Positions 8,663-17,208 of a DNA stretch of 64,000 nt are shown here, in pieces (position 1 is the stretch's first letter; each line of letters starts with the position of its first letter). This DNA comes from Ruminococcus sp. GTDB lineage: Bacteria > Bacillota > Clostridia > Oscillospirales > Acutalibacteraceae. Where the stretch lies: the NCBI GenBank assembly GCA_003521625.1, contig DPHV01000024.1, positions 362,815 through 426,814 of the forward strand, in the 5' to 3' direction. Below the pieces are notes generated by a model. The model was not told the origin of the DNA. It saw only the letters and a program-made list of their open reading frames with translations, and made no database searches. The translations under genes were made by a program, and so were the position numbers.

Positions 8663-9943
8663 TTATTTTTCAAGCAGCTTTTCGCAAGCGGCAAGCTTGG
8701 TGCAGATACAGAATACATCCATAGCAGTAATAAGCTCGTCGTTTGGCGGGAATGTAGGAGCTATTCTGATGTTTTTATCATCAGGGTCCTTGCCGTAAGG
8801 ATAGGTTGCACCAGCGCCTGTCAAAACAACGCCTGCTTCCTTACAAAGCTGAACAACTCTTTTTGCTGTACCCGAAAGAACATCAATGCTTACAAAATAT
8901 CCGCCGTTGGGGTTGGTCCACTCACCTATTCCTACAGGTTTAAGATTTGACTCAAGAGCATTCAGAACAATATCAAACTTTGGTCTTAATACTGCTTTAT
9001 GCTTCTGCATATGCTCCATAACGCCGTCAAAATCTTTAAAATATCTTACATGGCGAAGCATATTGAGCTTATCATAGCTTATAACTTCATAATTATATCT
9101 TTCCTTGAAAACCTTCATATTGTTTTCTGAAGCAGCCATTGCAGCAACACCTGCACCGGGGAAAGTAATCTTTGAAGTTGAGCAGAAAAGAATTGGCATA
9201 TCTTCTGTGCCGTTCTTTTTGCACTCGTCAAAAAGATTTAAAAGTTCATCGGGAGTATCGTTTATGTCGTGAATGCAGTAAGCGTTATCCCACATAATTC
9301 TGAAATCTTTAGCAGCAGGCTTTAATGCGGCAAATCTCTTCACCGTTTCATCACTGTATGTGATTCCCTGCGGATTAGAGTACTTCGGAACACACCAGAT
9401 ACCCTTGATTGAATCATCGCTTTCAACAAGCTTTTCAACTACATCCATATCGGGTCCGTTTTCAGTCATAGGAACAGGTATCATATCAAAGCCGTAATAC
9501 TCGGTTATGCCAAAGTGGCGGTCATATCCCGGAACAGGACAGAGGAATTTTCTGTTCTTAACCTCATACCAGGGCTTGCAACCATCAACGATAGATTTTG
9601 TCATCATACAGGATATTGTATCAAACATCATATTAAGGCTTGAGCTTCCGCCTACCATAACGTATTTTGAATCAACACCGAGAATATCGCCGAAAAGCTT
9701 TCTGCATTCGTCTATGCCTTCAAGAACACCGTAGTTTCTGCAATCCATTCCGTCTGTTCCGACAAAATCAGATTTACTGTTTAACACATCAAGAAGTCCC
9801 AAAGATAAGTCGAGCTGTTCTTTGCCGGGCTTTCCTCGAGCCATATTGAGCTTTAAGCCCTTGCCCTTAACATCCTCATATTCTTTTGCAAGTGCGGCAT
9901 ATTCCTTTTCAAGTTCTTCCTTGCCACAATTTAGATAATTCAT
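8663..9943 (-). CDS. PLP-dependent aminotransferase, probable aspartate aminotransferase (MocR-type/type Ic)
   Basis: 426-residue fold-type I aminotransferase. It resembles the group found as stand-alone aspartate aminotransferases (Pfam Aminotran_MocR), without a DNA-binding domain. Visible features are RGKPGKEQLDLS near residue 36, the substrate/PLP region GGSSSLNMMFD near residue 98, WCVPKYSNPQG near residue 183, the PLP Lys in FCSTSKITFPGAG near residue 256, and the C-terminal NIRIAPTFPP. Likely reaction: aspartate + 2-oxoglutarate to oxaloacetate + glutamate; the substrate is inferred from family only. AAGGGGA precedes the ATG. Monocistronic as far as visible. Confidence 0.85.
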   Translation of the reverse strand: MNYLNCGKEELEKEYAALAKEYEDVKGKGLKLNMARGKPGKEQLDLSLGLLDVLNSKSDFVGTDGMDCRNYGVLEGIDECRKLFGDILGVDSKYVMVGGSSSLNMMFDTISCMMTKSIVDGCKPWYEVKNRKFLCPVPGYDRHFGITEYYGFDMIPVPMTENGPDMDVVEKLVESDDSIKGIWCVPKYSNPQGITYSDETVKRFAALKPAAKDFRIMWDNAYCIHDINDTPDELLNLFDECKKNGTEDMPILFCSTSKITFPGAGVAAMAASENNMKVFKERYNYEVISYDKLNMLRHVRYFKDFDGVMEHMQKHKAVLRPKFDIVLNALESNLKPVGIGEWTNPNGGYFVSIDVLSGTAKRVVQLCKEAGVVLTGAGATYPYGKDPDDKNIRIAPTFPPNDELITAMDVFCICTKLAACEKLLEK

Positions 9944-10057
9944 TTTGCTATCCCCTTAATTTATAATTGCAAAAAATCTTTTAAAACCTTTATATATTCT
10001 ATAACACGCAGGGATAAAATGCAAGTCTTTTTTATAAATCTTGCATTTTCAGTTAAA

Positions 10058-10110
10058 CAAAAAAGAACAGACTTACAAGCTCGTTTTTGTTCAAAGTTTG
10101 TAAGTCTGTT
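10058..10110 (-). terminator. Terminator after BY-kinase gene
   Basis: Arms AACAGACTTACAA (10066-10078) and TTGTAAGTCTGTT (10098-10110), followed on the minus strand by CTTTTTTGTTT. Confidence 0.88.
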
Positions 10111-10125
10111 ATATTTTGCTATATA

Positions 10126-10857
10126 TTAGTAATATTGATAGTAATAATAACCCCTTTTACTTCTCCTCTGACTTAATTCGCATCCGACTTCAATTAGTCC
10201 TAAAATCTTTGAATCTGCAAGCTTTACGCTGTCAAGAAGCTTCTGCAAGTCACCGTGAGTAGTTGAACGCTCTCTTACTACAACAACAAAACCGGCTATT
10301 AAGTCCTTAAGCAACAATGCATCGGCAACAACACCGATAGGCGGAGTATCAAAAATAATATAGTCGTATTCCTCGGAAAGCTTATTCATAAGCTCAACAA
10401 AGGTTGCGGAACACATAAGCTCCGAAGGGTTTGGTGGAATAGTGCCTGACGGGAGAATGTCAAGATTATTGAGCACATCACGCTTAACTGTATCTTCAAA
10501 GCTTACCATCTTACCAATTATATTCGAAAGACCTGATGAATTTTCGATATTAAAAATATTATGGATGTTAGGACGTCTTAAATCGCAGTCAACCAACAAT
10601 ACTTTCTTCTCCATTTTTGAGAATGAAATTGCAAGATTTGCCGAAACTGTACTTTTACCTTCGCCTTTTGAATGACTTGTTACTGCAAAAATCTTTTTAT
10701 CAACAGCCGAAAGTGAGAACATAATATTAGTACGTGCTGACTTATATGACTCAACAATTGCAAATTTAGATTTATCAGACAAAGTACCGCCCGAGGTTTC
10801 TATAGTATTCTTTCTCTTTTTATCTTTTCCGAACACTTTAATTTTCATTGCAATCAC
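10126..10857 (-). CDS. Bacterial tyrosine kinase, CpsD/CapB/EpsB family
   Basis: 243-residue BY-kinase controlling polysaccharide polymerisation or export with its membrane partner. Walker A is SHSKGEGKST near residue 60, Walker A' LLVDCDLRRP near residue 95, Walker B YIIFDTPP near residue 167, and the C-terminal tyrosine cluster is GYYYYQYY, the autophosphorylation tail. It overlaps the Wzz-like activator gene by 4 bases. No glycosyltransferase genes adjoin it, so the polysaccharide it controls is encoded elsewhere, possibly the operon at 39.5-46.4 kb (speculative). Confidence 0.92.
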   Translation of the reverse strand: MIAMKIKVFGKDKKRKNTIETSGGTLSDKSKFAIVESYKSARTNIMFSLSAVDKKIFAVTSHSKGEGKSTVSANLAISFSKMEKKVLLVDCDLRRPNIHNIFNIENSSGLSNIIGKMVSFEDTVKRDVLNNLDILPSGTIPPNPSELMCSATFVELMNKLSEEYDYIIFDTPPIGVVADALLLKDLIAGFVVVVRERSTTHGDLQKLLDSVKLADSKILGLIEVGCELSQRRSKRGYYYYQYY

Positions 10858-11519
10858 CTACCTTGAGTTTCAAAATCAGGAATTTCAGCAAATACAGGCA
10901 AGCCATAGATTTCCTGAATATCATCATCTGCTTTTATGGTTGTATCAATTAGTTCAAGGAGTATTGCTATAACACAAGAAGCTGCCAATCCTACAAGCAA
11001 ACCTAATAGAGAATTTTTGAGGTTATTTGGTTCATACGGTCTGGTCGGAACTTTAGCCTCACGTATACCGCCTATTGTACCGTACTTAAGATACTTATCA
11101 AAAACAGTTTTACATTGATCTGCAACCTGATTAGCTACATTTGCACACTTTTGAGGGTCGTCGCCCGAAACATTTATTGTGATAAAGAATGTCTGCTCAT
11201 TAACGGAAATATTTACACTGCAATCGTTATATAGCGATGTAATCTCATCTGAATTCTGAAAAAGCGTAACGCATATTTTAGCAAGATTAGAAGAACCGAT
11301 GATATCAGAACTATAAATCTTATTATTATCTTTATTCGAAACACTGTCACCGTTATAGTTCTGCACATAAATCATTGCAGATGTATTATACATTGGTGTA
11401 ATAATAAATTTAGAATATAAGAAAAACAATATACCTGCTAATAAAGTAGCAAGCAGAATAAATTTAAGTCTATGTAACAGAACACCGATTATCTTCTGTA
11501 TTGTAATATTCTTTGGCAT
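10854..11519 (-). CDS. Wzz/CpsC-type chain-length determinant and kinase activator
   Basis: 222-residue membrane protein with segments near residues 18-40 and 175-198 flanking an extracellular domain, and the proline-rich motif PTRPYEPNNLKN before the second segment. In Gram-positive bacteria this protein activates the BY-kinase encoded directly downstream. The frame opens earlier, but ATG 11519 has GGAG at good spacing (AAAGGAGTATTACGTA). Confidence 0.9.
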   Translation of the reverse strand: MPKNITIQKIIGVLLHRLKFILLATLLAGILFFLYSKFIITPMYNTSAMIYVQNYNGDSVSNKDNNKIYSSDIIGSSNLAKICVTLFQNSDEITSLYNDCSVNISVNEQTFFITINVSGDDPQKCANVANQVADQCKTVFDKYLKYGTIGGIREAKVPTRPYEPNNLKNSLLGLLVGLAASCVIAILLELIDTTIKADDDIQEIYGLPVFAEIPDFETQGR

Positions 11520-11643
11520 TACGTAATACTCCTTTATCACATAAAATAAGATAGATAACATTACAGGCACATTTGCATATTTCTACACAATTTATTATAT
11601 TATATAAGAATATAACAATAATTCTAAATTAGAATTATCCGAC

Positions 11644-11676
11644 AAAAAAATAAGGGAAGTCAACTTGACTTCCCTT
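11644..11676 (-). terminator. Terminator after oadB
   Basis: Arms AAGGGAAGTCAA (11652-11663) and TTGACTTCCCTT (11665-11676), followed on the minus strand by ATTTTTTT. Confidence 0.9.
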
Positions 11677-11698
11677 GCCGAACATAAAATTTTACAAA

Positions 11699-12937
11699 TT
11701 ATCCTACTACATTGAGGAGAACGCCTGCTGCAACAGCAGAGCCGATTACACCGGCAACGTTCGGTCCCATAGCGTGCATAAGCAGGAAGTTGCCCGGATT
11801 TTCCTGCTGGCCGACTCTCTGTGATACACGTGCAGCCATAGGAACGGCAGAAACACCTGCTGAACCGATAAGAGGATTAACCTTGCCGCCTGTAAACTTA
11901 TACATAAGCTTACCGAAGAGAACACCGCAAGCTGTACCCATACAGAAAGCAAGCAAGCCAAGACCTATAATAAAGAGTGTGCTGGGCTGAAGGAAATTCT
12001 GCCCTGAAGCAGTTGCGCCGACAGTTGTGCCGAGGAATATCGTGATAATATTCATAAGCTCGTTCTGCGCTGTTTTAGCAATTCTTTCAACTACGCCCGA
12101 CTCCTTGAACAGGTTACCAAGCATAAGCATACCTACAAGAGGAGCAGCGTCGGGTAGGAAGATTGCAATAAGAATTACAACGATTACAGGGAACATAATT
12201 TTCTCTAATTTTGATACGGGACGAAGCTGTTCCATAACAACCGAACGTTCCTTCTTTGTTGTAAGAGCCTTCATAATCGGAGGCTGAATAATCGGAACGA
12301 GAGCCATATATGAGTAAGCCGCAATAGCGATTGAACCTAAAAGGTGCGGAGCAAGCTTTGTTGTAACATAAATAGCTGTAGGTCCGTCTGCACCACCGAT
12401 GATACCGATTGCGCCTGATTCTGCCTCAGTAAATCCGAGGAAGATGGCACCGGTAAATGTGATAAAAATACCAATCTGTGCTGCTGCACCGAGAATAAGG
12501 CTCTTGGGGTTAGCAATAAGAGGACCGAAGTCTGTCATACAGCCTATACCGAGGAAGATAAGCGGCGGGTAAATTCCGAGCTTTACACCCTGATAGAGAT
12601 AGTAAAGAAGTCCGCCGTAAGTCGGATTTTCATAATAAGTAACACCGTTAATTATCTGTGTTGCGTGTCCCGAAGTGGCGACGCTTTTTGCGGCACATTG
12701 CTCTGCTGTGAGTAATTCAGTAGAGGGAGCAGCCATAATATCGGGATAGAGATTAACGAGAAGCATACCGAATGCGATGGGAAGAAGCAAAAGCGGCTCA
12801 TACTGCTTTTTTATAGCCAGATAAAGCAAAACAATTGAAACGCCAATCATAACGTAGTTCTGCCAGTTCAGAGTAAATATACCCGAACTCTGTAAAATGC
12901 CGTTTACAGCATCAACGAAACCCTGTAAAATTTCCAT
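11699..12937 (-). CDS. Sodium-translocating decarboxylase beta subunit (OadB/GcdB/MmdB)
   Basis: 412-residue polytopic protein that carries out the Na+-coupled decarboxylation of carboxybiotin. The family motif GGADGPTAIYVTTKLAP lies near residue 180, and SAGVSAVPMAARV with MGPNVAGVIGSA near the C-terminus. The conserved Asp in GADGP is part of the sodium path. The catalytic alpha subunit and biotin carrier are not in the window, so the substrate (oxaloacetate, methylmalonyl-CoA or glutaconyl-CoA) cannot be decided. AAAGGAC precedes the ATG. It follows the OadG-like gene by 30 bases. Confidence 0.94.
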   Translation of the reverse strand: MEILQGFVDAVNGILQSSGIFTLNWQNYVMIGVSIVLLYLAIKKQYEPLLLLPIAFGMLLVNLYPDIMAAPSTELLTAEQCAAKSVATSGHATQIINGVTYYENPTYGGLLYYLYQGVKLGIYPPLIFLGIGCMTDFGPLIANPKSLILGAAAQIGIFITFTGAIFLGFTEAESGAIGIIGGADGPTAIYVTTKLAPHLLGSIAIAAYSYMALVPIIQPPIMKALTTKKERSVVMEQLRPVSKLEKIMFPVIVVILIAIFLPDAAPLVGMLMLGNLFKESGVVERIAKTAQNELMNIITIFLGTTVGATASGQNFLQPSTLFIIGLGLLAFCMGTACGVLFGKLMYKFTGGKVNPLIGSAGVSAVPMAARVSQRVGQQENPGNFLLMHAMGPNVAGVIGSAVAAGVLLNVVG

Positions 12938-12967
12938 AAATAACGTCCTTTCCGAAAAACTTTAGCC

Positions 12968-13408
12968 TTAAAACGGGCGTGTATTATCAAGTATACCGGC
13001 ATTTGCCCATGCAGAACGACCGGAATCTGACTTCTTAATACTCTTGATTTTTGCTTTTCCGGAAGAACCGTACATTGTGGCAACGGCTGCAGAAATTACG
13101 GCAACTACTTCATCGGTTACACCCTCCTGAACAGAAGGTGCTGAAGGGGTTGCAGAAACCGGAGCAACTACGGGAGTCGGTGCGGAAGCTTTAGTCTCTT
13201 TTATCTTGACCTTTTCCTTCTTCTTTTTGCCGCTTTGCTGTGCCTTCTGCACAATTGTGCTGTATAATTTAATAATCATAATCAACAACAAAAGCACTGC
13301 AAAAACAACTACAAATCCTGTCAGAATAACCTTGCCCGCTGCAATACCTTTTTCAGACAAAGACATTCCGCTGTCTGCAAGGATTGAAGCTACATTGGAT
13401 AAATTCAT
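12968..13408 (-). CDS. Sodium pump decarboxylase gamma subunit, OadG family
   Basis: 146-residue protein with one membrane segment (about residues 24-47), a Lys-rich stretch, a Pro/Ala/Ser-rich linker, and a C-terminal region (TDEVVAVISAAVATMYGSS) typical of clostridial OadG-like proteins. It anchors the soluble carboxyltransferase to the beta subunit. First gene of the oadG-oadB unit, with a consensus promoter 38 bases upstream. Confidence 0.85.
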   Translation of the reverse strand: MNLSNVASILADSGMSLSEKGIAAGKVILTGFVVVFAVLLLLIMIIKLYSTIVQKAQQSGKKKKEKVKIKETKASAPTPVVAPVSATPSAPSVQEGVTDEVVAVISAAVATMYGSSGKAKIKSIKKSDSGRSAWANAGILDNTRPF

Positions 13409-13445
13409 AAAACGACCCCCATATTTGTATATTACATATAGCTTA

Positions 13446-13474
13446 ATTATACTTTATTCACCACTTTTTTTCAA
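13446..13474 (-). promoter_or_regulatory. Sigma-A promoter of oadG-oadB
   Basis: TTGAAA (13474-13469), a 17-base spacer, TATAAT (13451-13446) on the minus strand. Confidence 0.85.
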
Positions 13475-13592
13475 TAAAAAATAATGCGTGAATATTATTT
13501 TGGTGATATAACTAAATTTTATAGTACAATAAATAAATATTTGTATTTATATTTTTTTGAATATTAGAACTTAATTACAGATTTTATTCAGA

Positions 13593-14753
13593 TTATTCGA
13601 TTATTCCGAGTTTTTGCTTCCATTTTAAAACCCGCTTTACCGAATTATTAATCTGTTCTATAGGTATTTCACCGCTTTGTACTGATGAAAGAACTGCAGG
13701 ATACTGCTCCTCAACATCACTGCAACAGAGTAAATCGTTTCCGCTTTTTATTGCAAGCACAGCCGCATTTTCAGTGCCTGTATAGTCAGTGATCGCCCCC
13801 ATTGACAAATCATCAGTCATTATTACGCCATCAAAACCTAATTGATTGCGAAGTATATTATGTGCTTCTTCTGACAAAGAGGCAGTATATTCGCTGTCAA
13901 TACAGTTTACAATATTATGAGATACGAGAACACAATCAGCGCCGCTTTCAATTCCGACTGTAAAGGGCTTAAAATCAATTTCTGTTAATGATTGAAAATC
14001 ACGGTTGTCATAGGCAATCCCTGTGTGAGTATCTTCATTATTTCCGTAACCCGGGAAATGCTTTAATACCGTACCGAGCTTTTTCTCACTGCTGATTTCA
14101 ACAACCTTTTTAACGAACTCACTTACTTCAACAGCATCGCCGCTGAAAGAACGGTCATACATAAAAGCATTGTAATCCGAAGTGACATCACATACGGGAG
14201 CCAGATTCACATTGATCCCTAGAGAAAGCAACAAGTCAGCTTTTTCCGCCGCATCTTCTTCAATTCCGCTCCAACCGCTGTTTGCAAATGTATCACGTGG
14301 AGATAAAAAGGGAGTTTCACGCAGATTTTCATTACTGCTTACCCTTACAACTGTTCCGCCCTCTTCATCAACACCTATAAGAAGCGGAATTTCTGCACTC
14401 TTCTGACAGCTGTTAATATTTTCTGTTATCTCTTCACGTGTTTTTCCGTCAAAATCCTTGCCGAATAAAATATAACCTCCGAGGTTATATTCCGACACCT
14501 GTTCTTCTGCGTTAGCATCAGGGTATCTTACGAAGAACATCTGCCCTACTTTTTCTTCAACAGTCATTTCTGACATAAGCTTGTCAATTCGTTTTTCAGC
14601 CATTGCTTCCTCTGATACAGTGGTAGGCTGTACGGTAGAAGATAGCTCGGCTGTACTGACAGTATCTTTCGAATCGGATGAATTATCCGTATTGCAGGAA
14701 ATGCATAAAAATGCAACAGAAAGAAGTAATATTGCCGAAAATACTTTTTTCAT
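13593..14753 (-). CDS. GH3 beta-N-acetylhexosaminidase-like lipoprotein (NagZ type)
   Basis: 386-residue lipoprotein with lipobox LCISC (Cys near residue 20) and a Ser/Thr-rich linker, followed by the GH3 N-terminal domain. Motifs are KVGQMFFVRYPDA near residue 66, LLIGVDEEGGTVVRV near residue 121, KHFPGYGNNEDTH near residue 233 (KHFPGHG.. family motif with the catalytic His in DTH) and MTDDLSMGAI near residue 313 with the nucleophile Asp. Family members cleave GlcNAc from peptidoglycan fragments or other glycans. No GH3 C-terminal domain is present, which fits NagZ-type enzymes. AAGGGAG precedes the ATG. Confidence 0.9.
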   Translation of the reverse strand: MKKVFSAILLLSVAFLCISCNTDNSSDSKDTVSTAELSSTVQPTTVSEEAMAEKRIDKLMSEMTVEEKVGQMFFVRYPDANAEEQVSEYNLGGYILFGKDFDGKTREEITENINSCQKSAEIPLLIGVDEEGGTVVRVSSNENLRETPFLSPRDTFANSGWSGIEEDAAEKADLLLSLGINVNLAPVCDVTSDYNAFMYDRSFSGDAVEVSEFVKKVVEISSEKKLGTVLKHFPGYGNNEDTHTGIAYDNRDFQSLTEIDFKPFTVGIESGADCVLVSHNIVNCIDSEYTASLSEEAHNILRNQLGFDGVIMTDDLSMGAITDYTGTENAAVLAIKSGNDLLCCSDVEEQYPAVLSSVQSGEIPIEQINNSVKRVLKWKQKLGIIE

Positions 14754-14916
14754 TAGTTTTCTCCCTTTCTGAATTTTTAATCAACAAAAATTACAATTCA
14801 GTCTTTTATTTCACAATAACATAGTAAATAATCATTTTTATTCTACTATTTTCAGCAATTTTTGTAAAGTCACAAATATTTATTTTTGAATTAAATTTAT
14901 ACAAAATTATTACAAT

Positions 14917-14951
14917 GCAAAAACAGCCGACACCAAAAAGTGCCGACTGTT
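14917..14951 (-). terminator. Terminator downstream of candidate structured RNA
   Basis: On the minus strand, AACAGTCGGCAC (14951-14940) pairs with GTGTCGGCTGTT (14933-14922) with two G-U pairs, followed by TTTTG. The two wobbles are mismatches on the plus strand, which gives the minus-strand direction. Confidence 0.82.
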
Positions 14952-15146
14952 CTTGGGGTATATTGGGTTATAGAAGGAATATATCAAATTTAAACGAAAT
15001 AAGCATTGGAAGAAGATGTTCCTCTCTACATCACGTTAATTTCAAAACTCCAAAACAAAATTACCTAAAAACAAGAATTTAAAAATTCCAATGCTTATTT
15101 CGTAATGCTTGTTAAGTTTGACGAATTGTCTTATTTTTTATTTTAT
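14921..15146 (-). ncRNA. Candidate structured non-coding RNA, class unknown
   Basis: The 639-base gap 14754-15392 has no credible gene. It holds a minus-strand promoter (15181-15153), an 18-bp perfect inverted repeat (14994-15011 with 15086-15103) and a strong terminator (14951-14917), so the predicted RNA is about 226 nt. Just outside the long stem, GUCAAACUU can pair with AAAUUUGAU with one mismatch; inside the 74-base loop lies a 5-bp hairpin GAUGU/ACAUC with purine-rich loop AGAGAGGA. The flavodiiron gene upstream has its own terminator, so this is an independent unit. A 6S-like RNA is possible by size and long-stem form, but the canonical central bubble is not clear. Confidence 0.45.
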
Positions 15147-15152
15147 GAGTAT

Positions 15153-15181
15153 ATTTTACATTAATAACTATTTATATTCAA
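15153..15181 (-). promoter_or_regulatory. Putative promoter of the 14.9-15.1 kb RNA
   Basis: TTGAAT (15181-15176), a 17-base spacer, TAAAAT (15158-15153) on the minus strand. It is a moderate match to sigma-A. Confidence 0.5.
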
Positions 15182-15324
15182 TTGCATTTGCAACGAAACT
15201 AAAGTCTATATGTAGAATATTGCGTGTTTTTTTTATGAATAAATAACAAAATTTTTGCTACACATTTAAAACAAGCGTAGTAAAGTTATTTTTTACACAG
15301 CGTTAATTGCTTTCTATGATAATT

Positions 15325-15369
15325 ATTTTAAAACACAACAACGGACAGTTAAAGTAAACTGCCCGTTGT
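15325..15369 (-). terminator. Terminator after flavodiiron protein gene
   Basis: Arms 15357-15369 and 15338-15350 form a 13-bp stem on the minus strand (one G-U), ACAACGGGCAGTT with AACTGTCCGTTGT, followed by TGTGTTTTAAAA. Confidence 0.78.
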
Positions 15370-15392
15370 AAGGTTATTATTTTAATAATAAT

Positions 15393-16553
15393 TTATGCAA
15401 GAATTTCATCAGCAAGCTGTTCAAGAAGAGCTGTTGTATCTTCTTTCATTGAAGAGCGGATTGAAACTGTTGTAGGAACAATTTCAATATTCTTCATTTT
15501 TTCAAAATATGAAGTCATAACCTTGCCTGCCATTGGTGCCCATGAGCCATTCTCAATGATACCTACCTTGCGGTTTCTGTATGTCTTGATTTCAAGATGG
15601 TGGAGAAAATCGTTCATTATCGGGAACACTCCGCCGTCATATGTAGGAGCGGCAACAATCATTCTGCTGTAGCGGAAAGCGTCTTCAACATCTTCTGCAA
15701 GGTCGCTTCTTGAAAGATCAGCAATTGAAATCTTCTTGTCGGTTTTTGACTTTAGAATATCATAGAGCTTCAAAGCGGCAGCCTTTGTGTTGCCGTGAAT
15801 GGAAGCGTAGGCAATGAAAACGCCGTCAGTTTCAGGCTCGTATTTGCTCCATGTATCGTAAAGATTGATATAATACTCAAGATTCTCGGTAAGAATAGGC
15901 CCGTGAAGCGGACAAATTGTCTTGATATCAAGTGTTGACGCCTTTTTGAGAAGATTCTGAACCTGAACTCCGTACTTACCGCAGATGTTGAAGTAATATC
16001 TTCTGGCTTCACAAGCCCAGTCCTCGTCAGTATCGAGTGCTCCGAATTTGCCGAAGCCGTCTGCTGAGAACAGAACCTTTTCTGTGCTTTCGTATGAAAC
16101 CATAACCTCAGGCCAGTGAACCATAGGAGCCATAAAGAATGTAAGCTTGTGACTGCCTAAGTCGAGCGTATCGCCCTCTTTTACGATAACTGTTCTGCCT
16201 TCTAGATCAAAATCAAAGAACTGTGGGAGCATATTGAAGGTTTTTACGTTACCGACAAGCTTCATATGAGGATATTTTTCTGCAAGAGTTTTGATGTTTG
16301 ACGCATGGTCAGGCTCGAGGTGGCTGATAACAAGATAATCGGGAGTTTTTCCGTCAAGAGCTGTTTCAAGATTCTTGTACCATTCGTCAGTCTTACGCTT
16401 GTCAACGGTATCCATAACCGCTATTTTCTCATCAAGAATTAAATATGAATTATAAGCTATGCCGTTTTCAACAATATATTGACTTTCAAATAAATCAATA
16501 TCTTTATCGTCAACGCCGATATACTTTATGCTGTCTGAAATCTTTACTTCCAT
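15393..16553 (-). CDS. fprA: Flavodiiron protein (FprA family, O2/NO reductase)
   Basis: 386-residue A-type flavoprotein that reduces O2 to water or NO to N2O, protecting anaerobes. The N-terminal metallo-beta-lactamase-like domain shows diiron ligands in HLEPDHA near residue 79 and further ligands in MVHWPEVMV and CPLHGPIL. The C-terminal flavodoxin domain starts near residue 252 (FIAYASIHGNTKAAALKLY) and includes PTYDGGVFPIM. No rubredoxin domain is fused. AAGGAGCG precedes the ATG, and a consensus promoter lies 31-59 bases upstream. Confidence 0.95.
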   Translation of the reverse strand: MEVKISDSIKYIGVDDKDIDLFESQYIVENGIAYNSYLILDEKIAVMDTVDKRKTDEWYKNLETALDGKTPDYLVISHLEPDHASNIKTLAEKYPHMKLVGNVKTFNMLPQFFDFDLEGRTVIVKEGDTLDLGSHKLTFFMAPMVHWPEVMVSYESTEKVLFSADGFGKFGALDTDEDWACEARRYYFNICGKYGVQVQNLLKKASTLDIKTICPLHGPILTENLEYYINLYDTWSKYEPETDGVFIAYASIHGNTKAAALKLYDILKSKTDKKISIADLSRSDLAEDVEDAFRYSRMIVAAPTYDGGVFPIMNDFLHHLEIKTYRNRKVGIIENGSWAPMAGKVMTSYFEKMKNIEIVPTTVSIRSSMKEDTTALLEQLADEILA

Positions 16554-16583
16554 TATTATCGCTCCTTATCTTTAATATATTAC

Positions 16584-16612
16584 ATTATACTATACTTTGT
16601 GCGATAAATCAA
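16584..16612 (-). promoter_or_regulatory. Sigma-A promoter of fprA
   Basis: TTGATT (16612-16607), a 17-base spacer, TATAAT (16589-16584) on the minus strand. Confidence 0.8.
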
Positions 16613-16636
16613 TATTTTACGATATTTTTCCTTTAT

Positions 16637-16708
16637 CTTGGCGGCATACCTCCGGGACCGCCTCTCATTCCCCCTCCGTTCATTGAGTCTCCGCCTGAAC
16701 TGTAGATA
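16637..16708 (-). pseudogene. C-terminal remnant of a Gly/Met/Pro-rich protein
   Basis: A minus-strand frame reads SSGGDSMNGGGMRGG followed by PGGMPPR and a stop at 16637. The frame is closed by TAA only a few codons upstream, so it cannot be a gene on its own. Gly-Met-Pro tails like this end many clostridial surface proteins that sit beside two-component genes (carbohydrate-binding-domain or CotH-type proteins). Immediately to its right begins a truncated response regulator on the plus strand, so this is probably one side of a deletion junction. The parent family is an inference. Confidence 0.5.
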
Positions 16709-17206
16709 GATGCTGTTTACGTTGCTTTTGATTTAAGGCAAAGCAGAATTAATACGCCTATTCTTATGCTTACGGCAAAAGACACTGTGCCGGATAAAGT
16801 CAGCGGACTTAACTGCGGTGCTGACGACTATATGACAAAGCCTTTTGCGCCAGAGGAGCTTATTGCAAGAATAAAAGCTCTGACACGCAGAAAAGGCGAA
16901 GTTGTGCTTGACGAAACAAGCTTCGGCGATTTCAATTTTATCGCATCGACAAATCAACTTCATAAGGGTATCAAATCCGTTCATCTTAATTTTAAGGAAG
17001 CAGAAATTATGAAGTTGTTTTTGTCAAAACACGAAGTAATCATTTCAAAAGAAGAAATAATAACAAAGGTATGGGGTTATGAGTCAGACGCAGGCTCAAA
17101 CAATGTTGAAGCATATATTTCTTTTTTGCGCAGAAAGCTTAAATTTATTAATTCTGATTCAGAAATAAAATCCGTCAAAAAAATGGGTTACAGACTGGAG
17201 AAATAA
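16706..17206 (+). pseudogene. 5'-truncated OmpR/PhoB-type response regulator
   Basis: The frame is open from 16706, right after an in-frame TAG. It encodes the second half of a receiver domain (TPILMLTAKDTVPDKVSGL, GADDYMTKPF with the conserved Lys) and a complete winged-helix DNA-binding domain ending VKKMGYRLEK. The first half of the receiver, including the acidic pocket and phosphoacceptor Asp, is missing; what precedes TPILML (VYVAFDLRQSRIN) does not match the family. The longest ATG-started piece begins at 16766. It cannot be phosphorylated normally. Followed after 2 bases by the histidine kinase remnant, the usual order. Confidence 0.85.
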
Positions 17207-17208
17207 TT

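Noticed and set aside
14921..15146. Firm call as 6S RNA
   Set aside because: Length and long stem fit, but I could not place a clear central bubble, so the class is left open.
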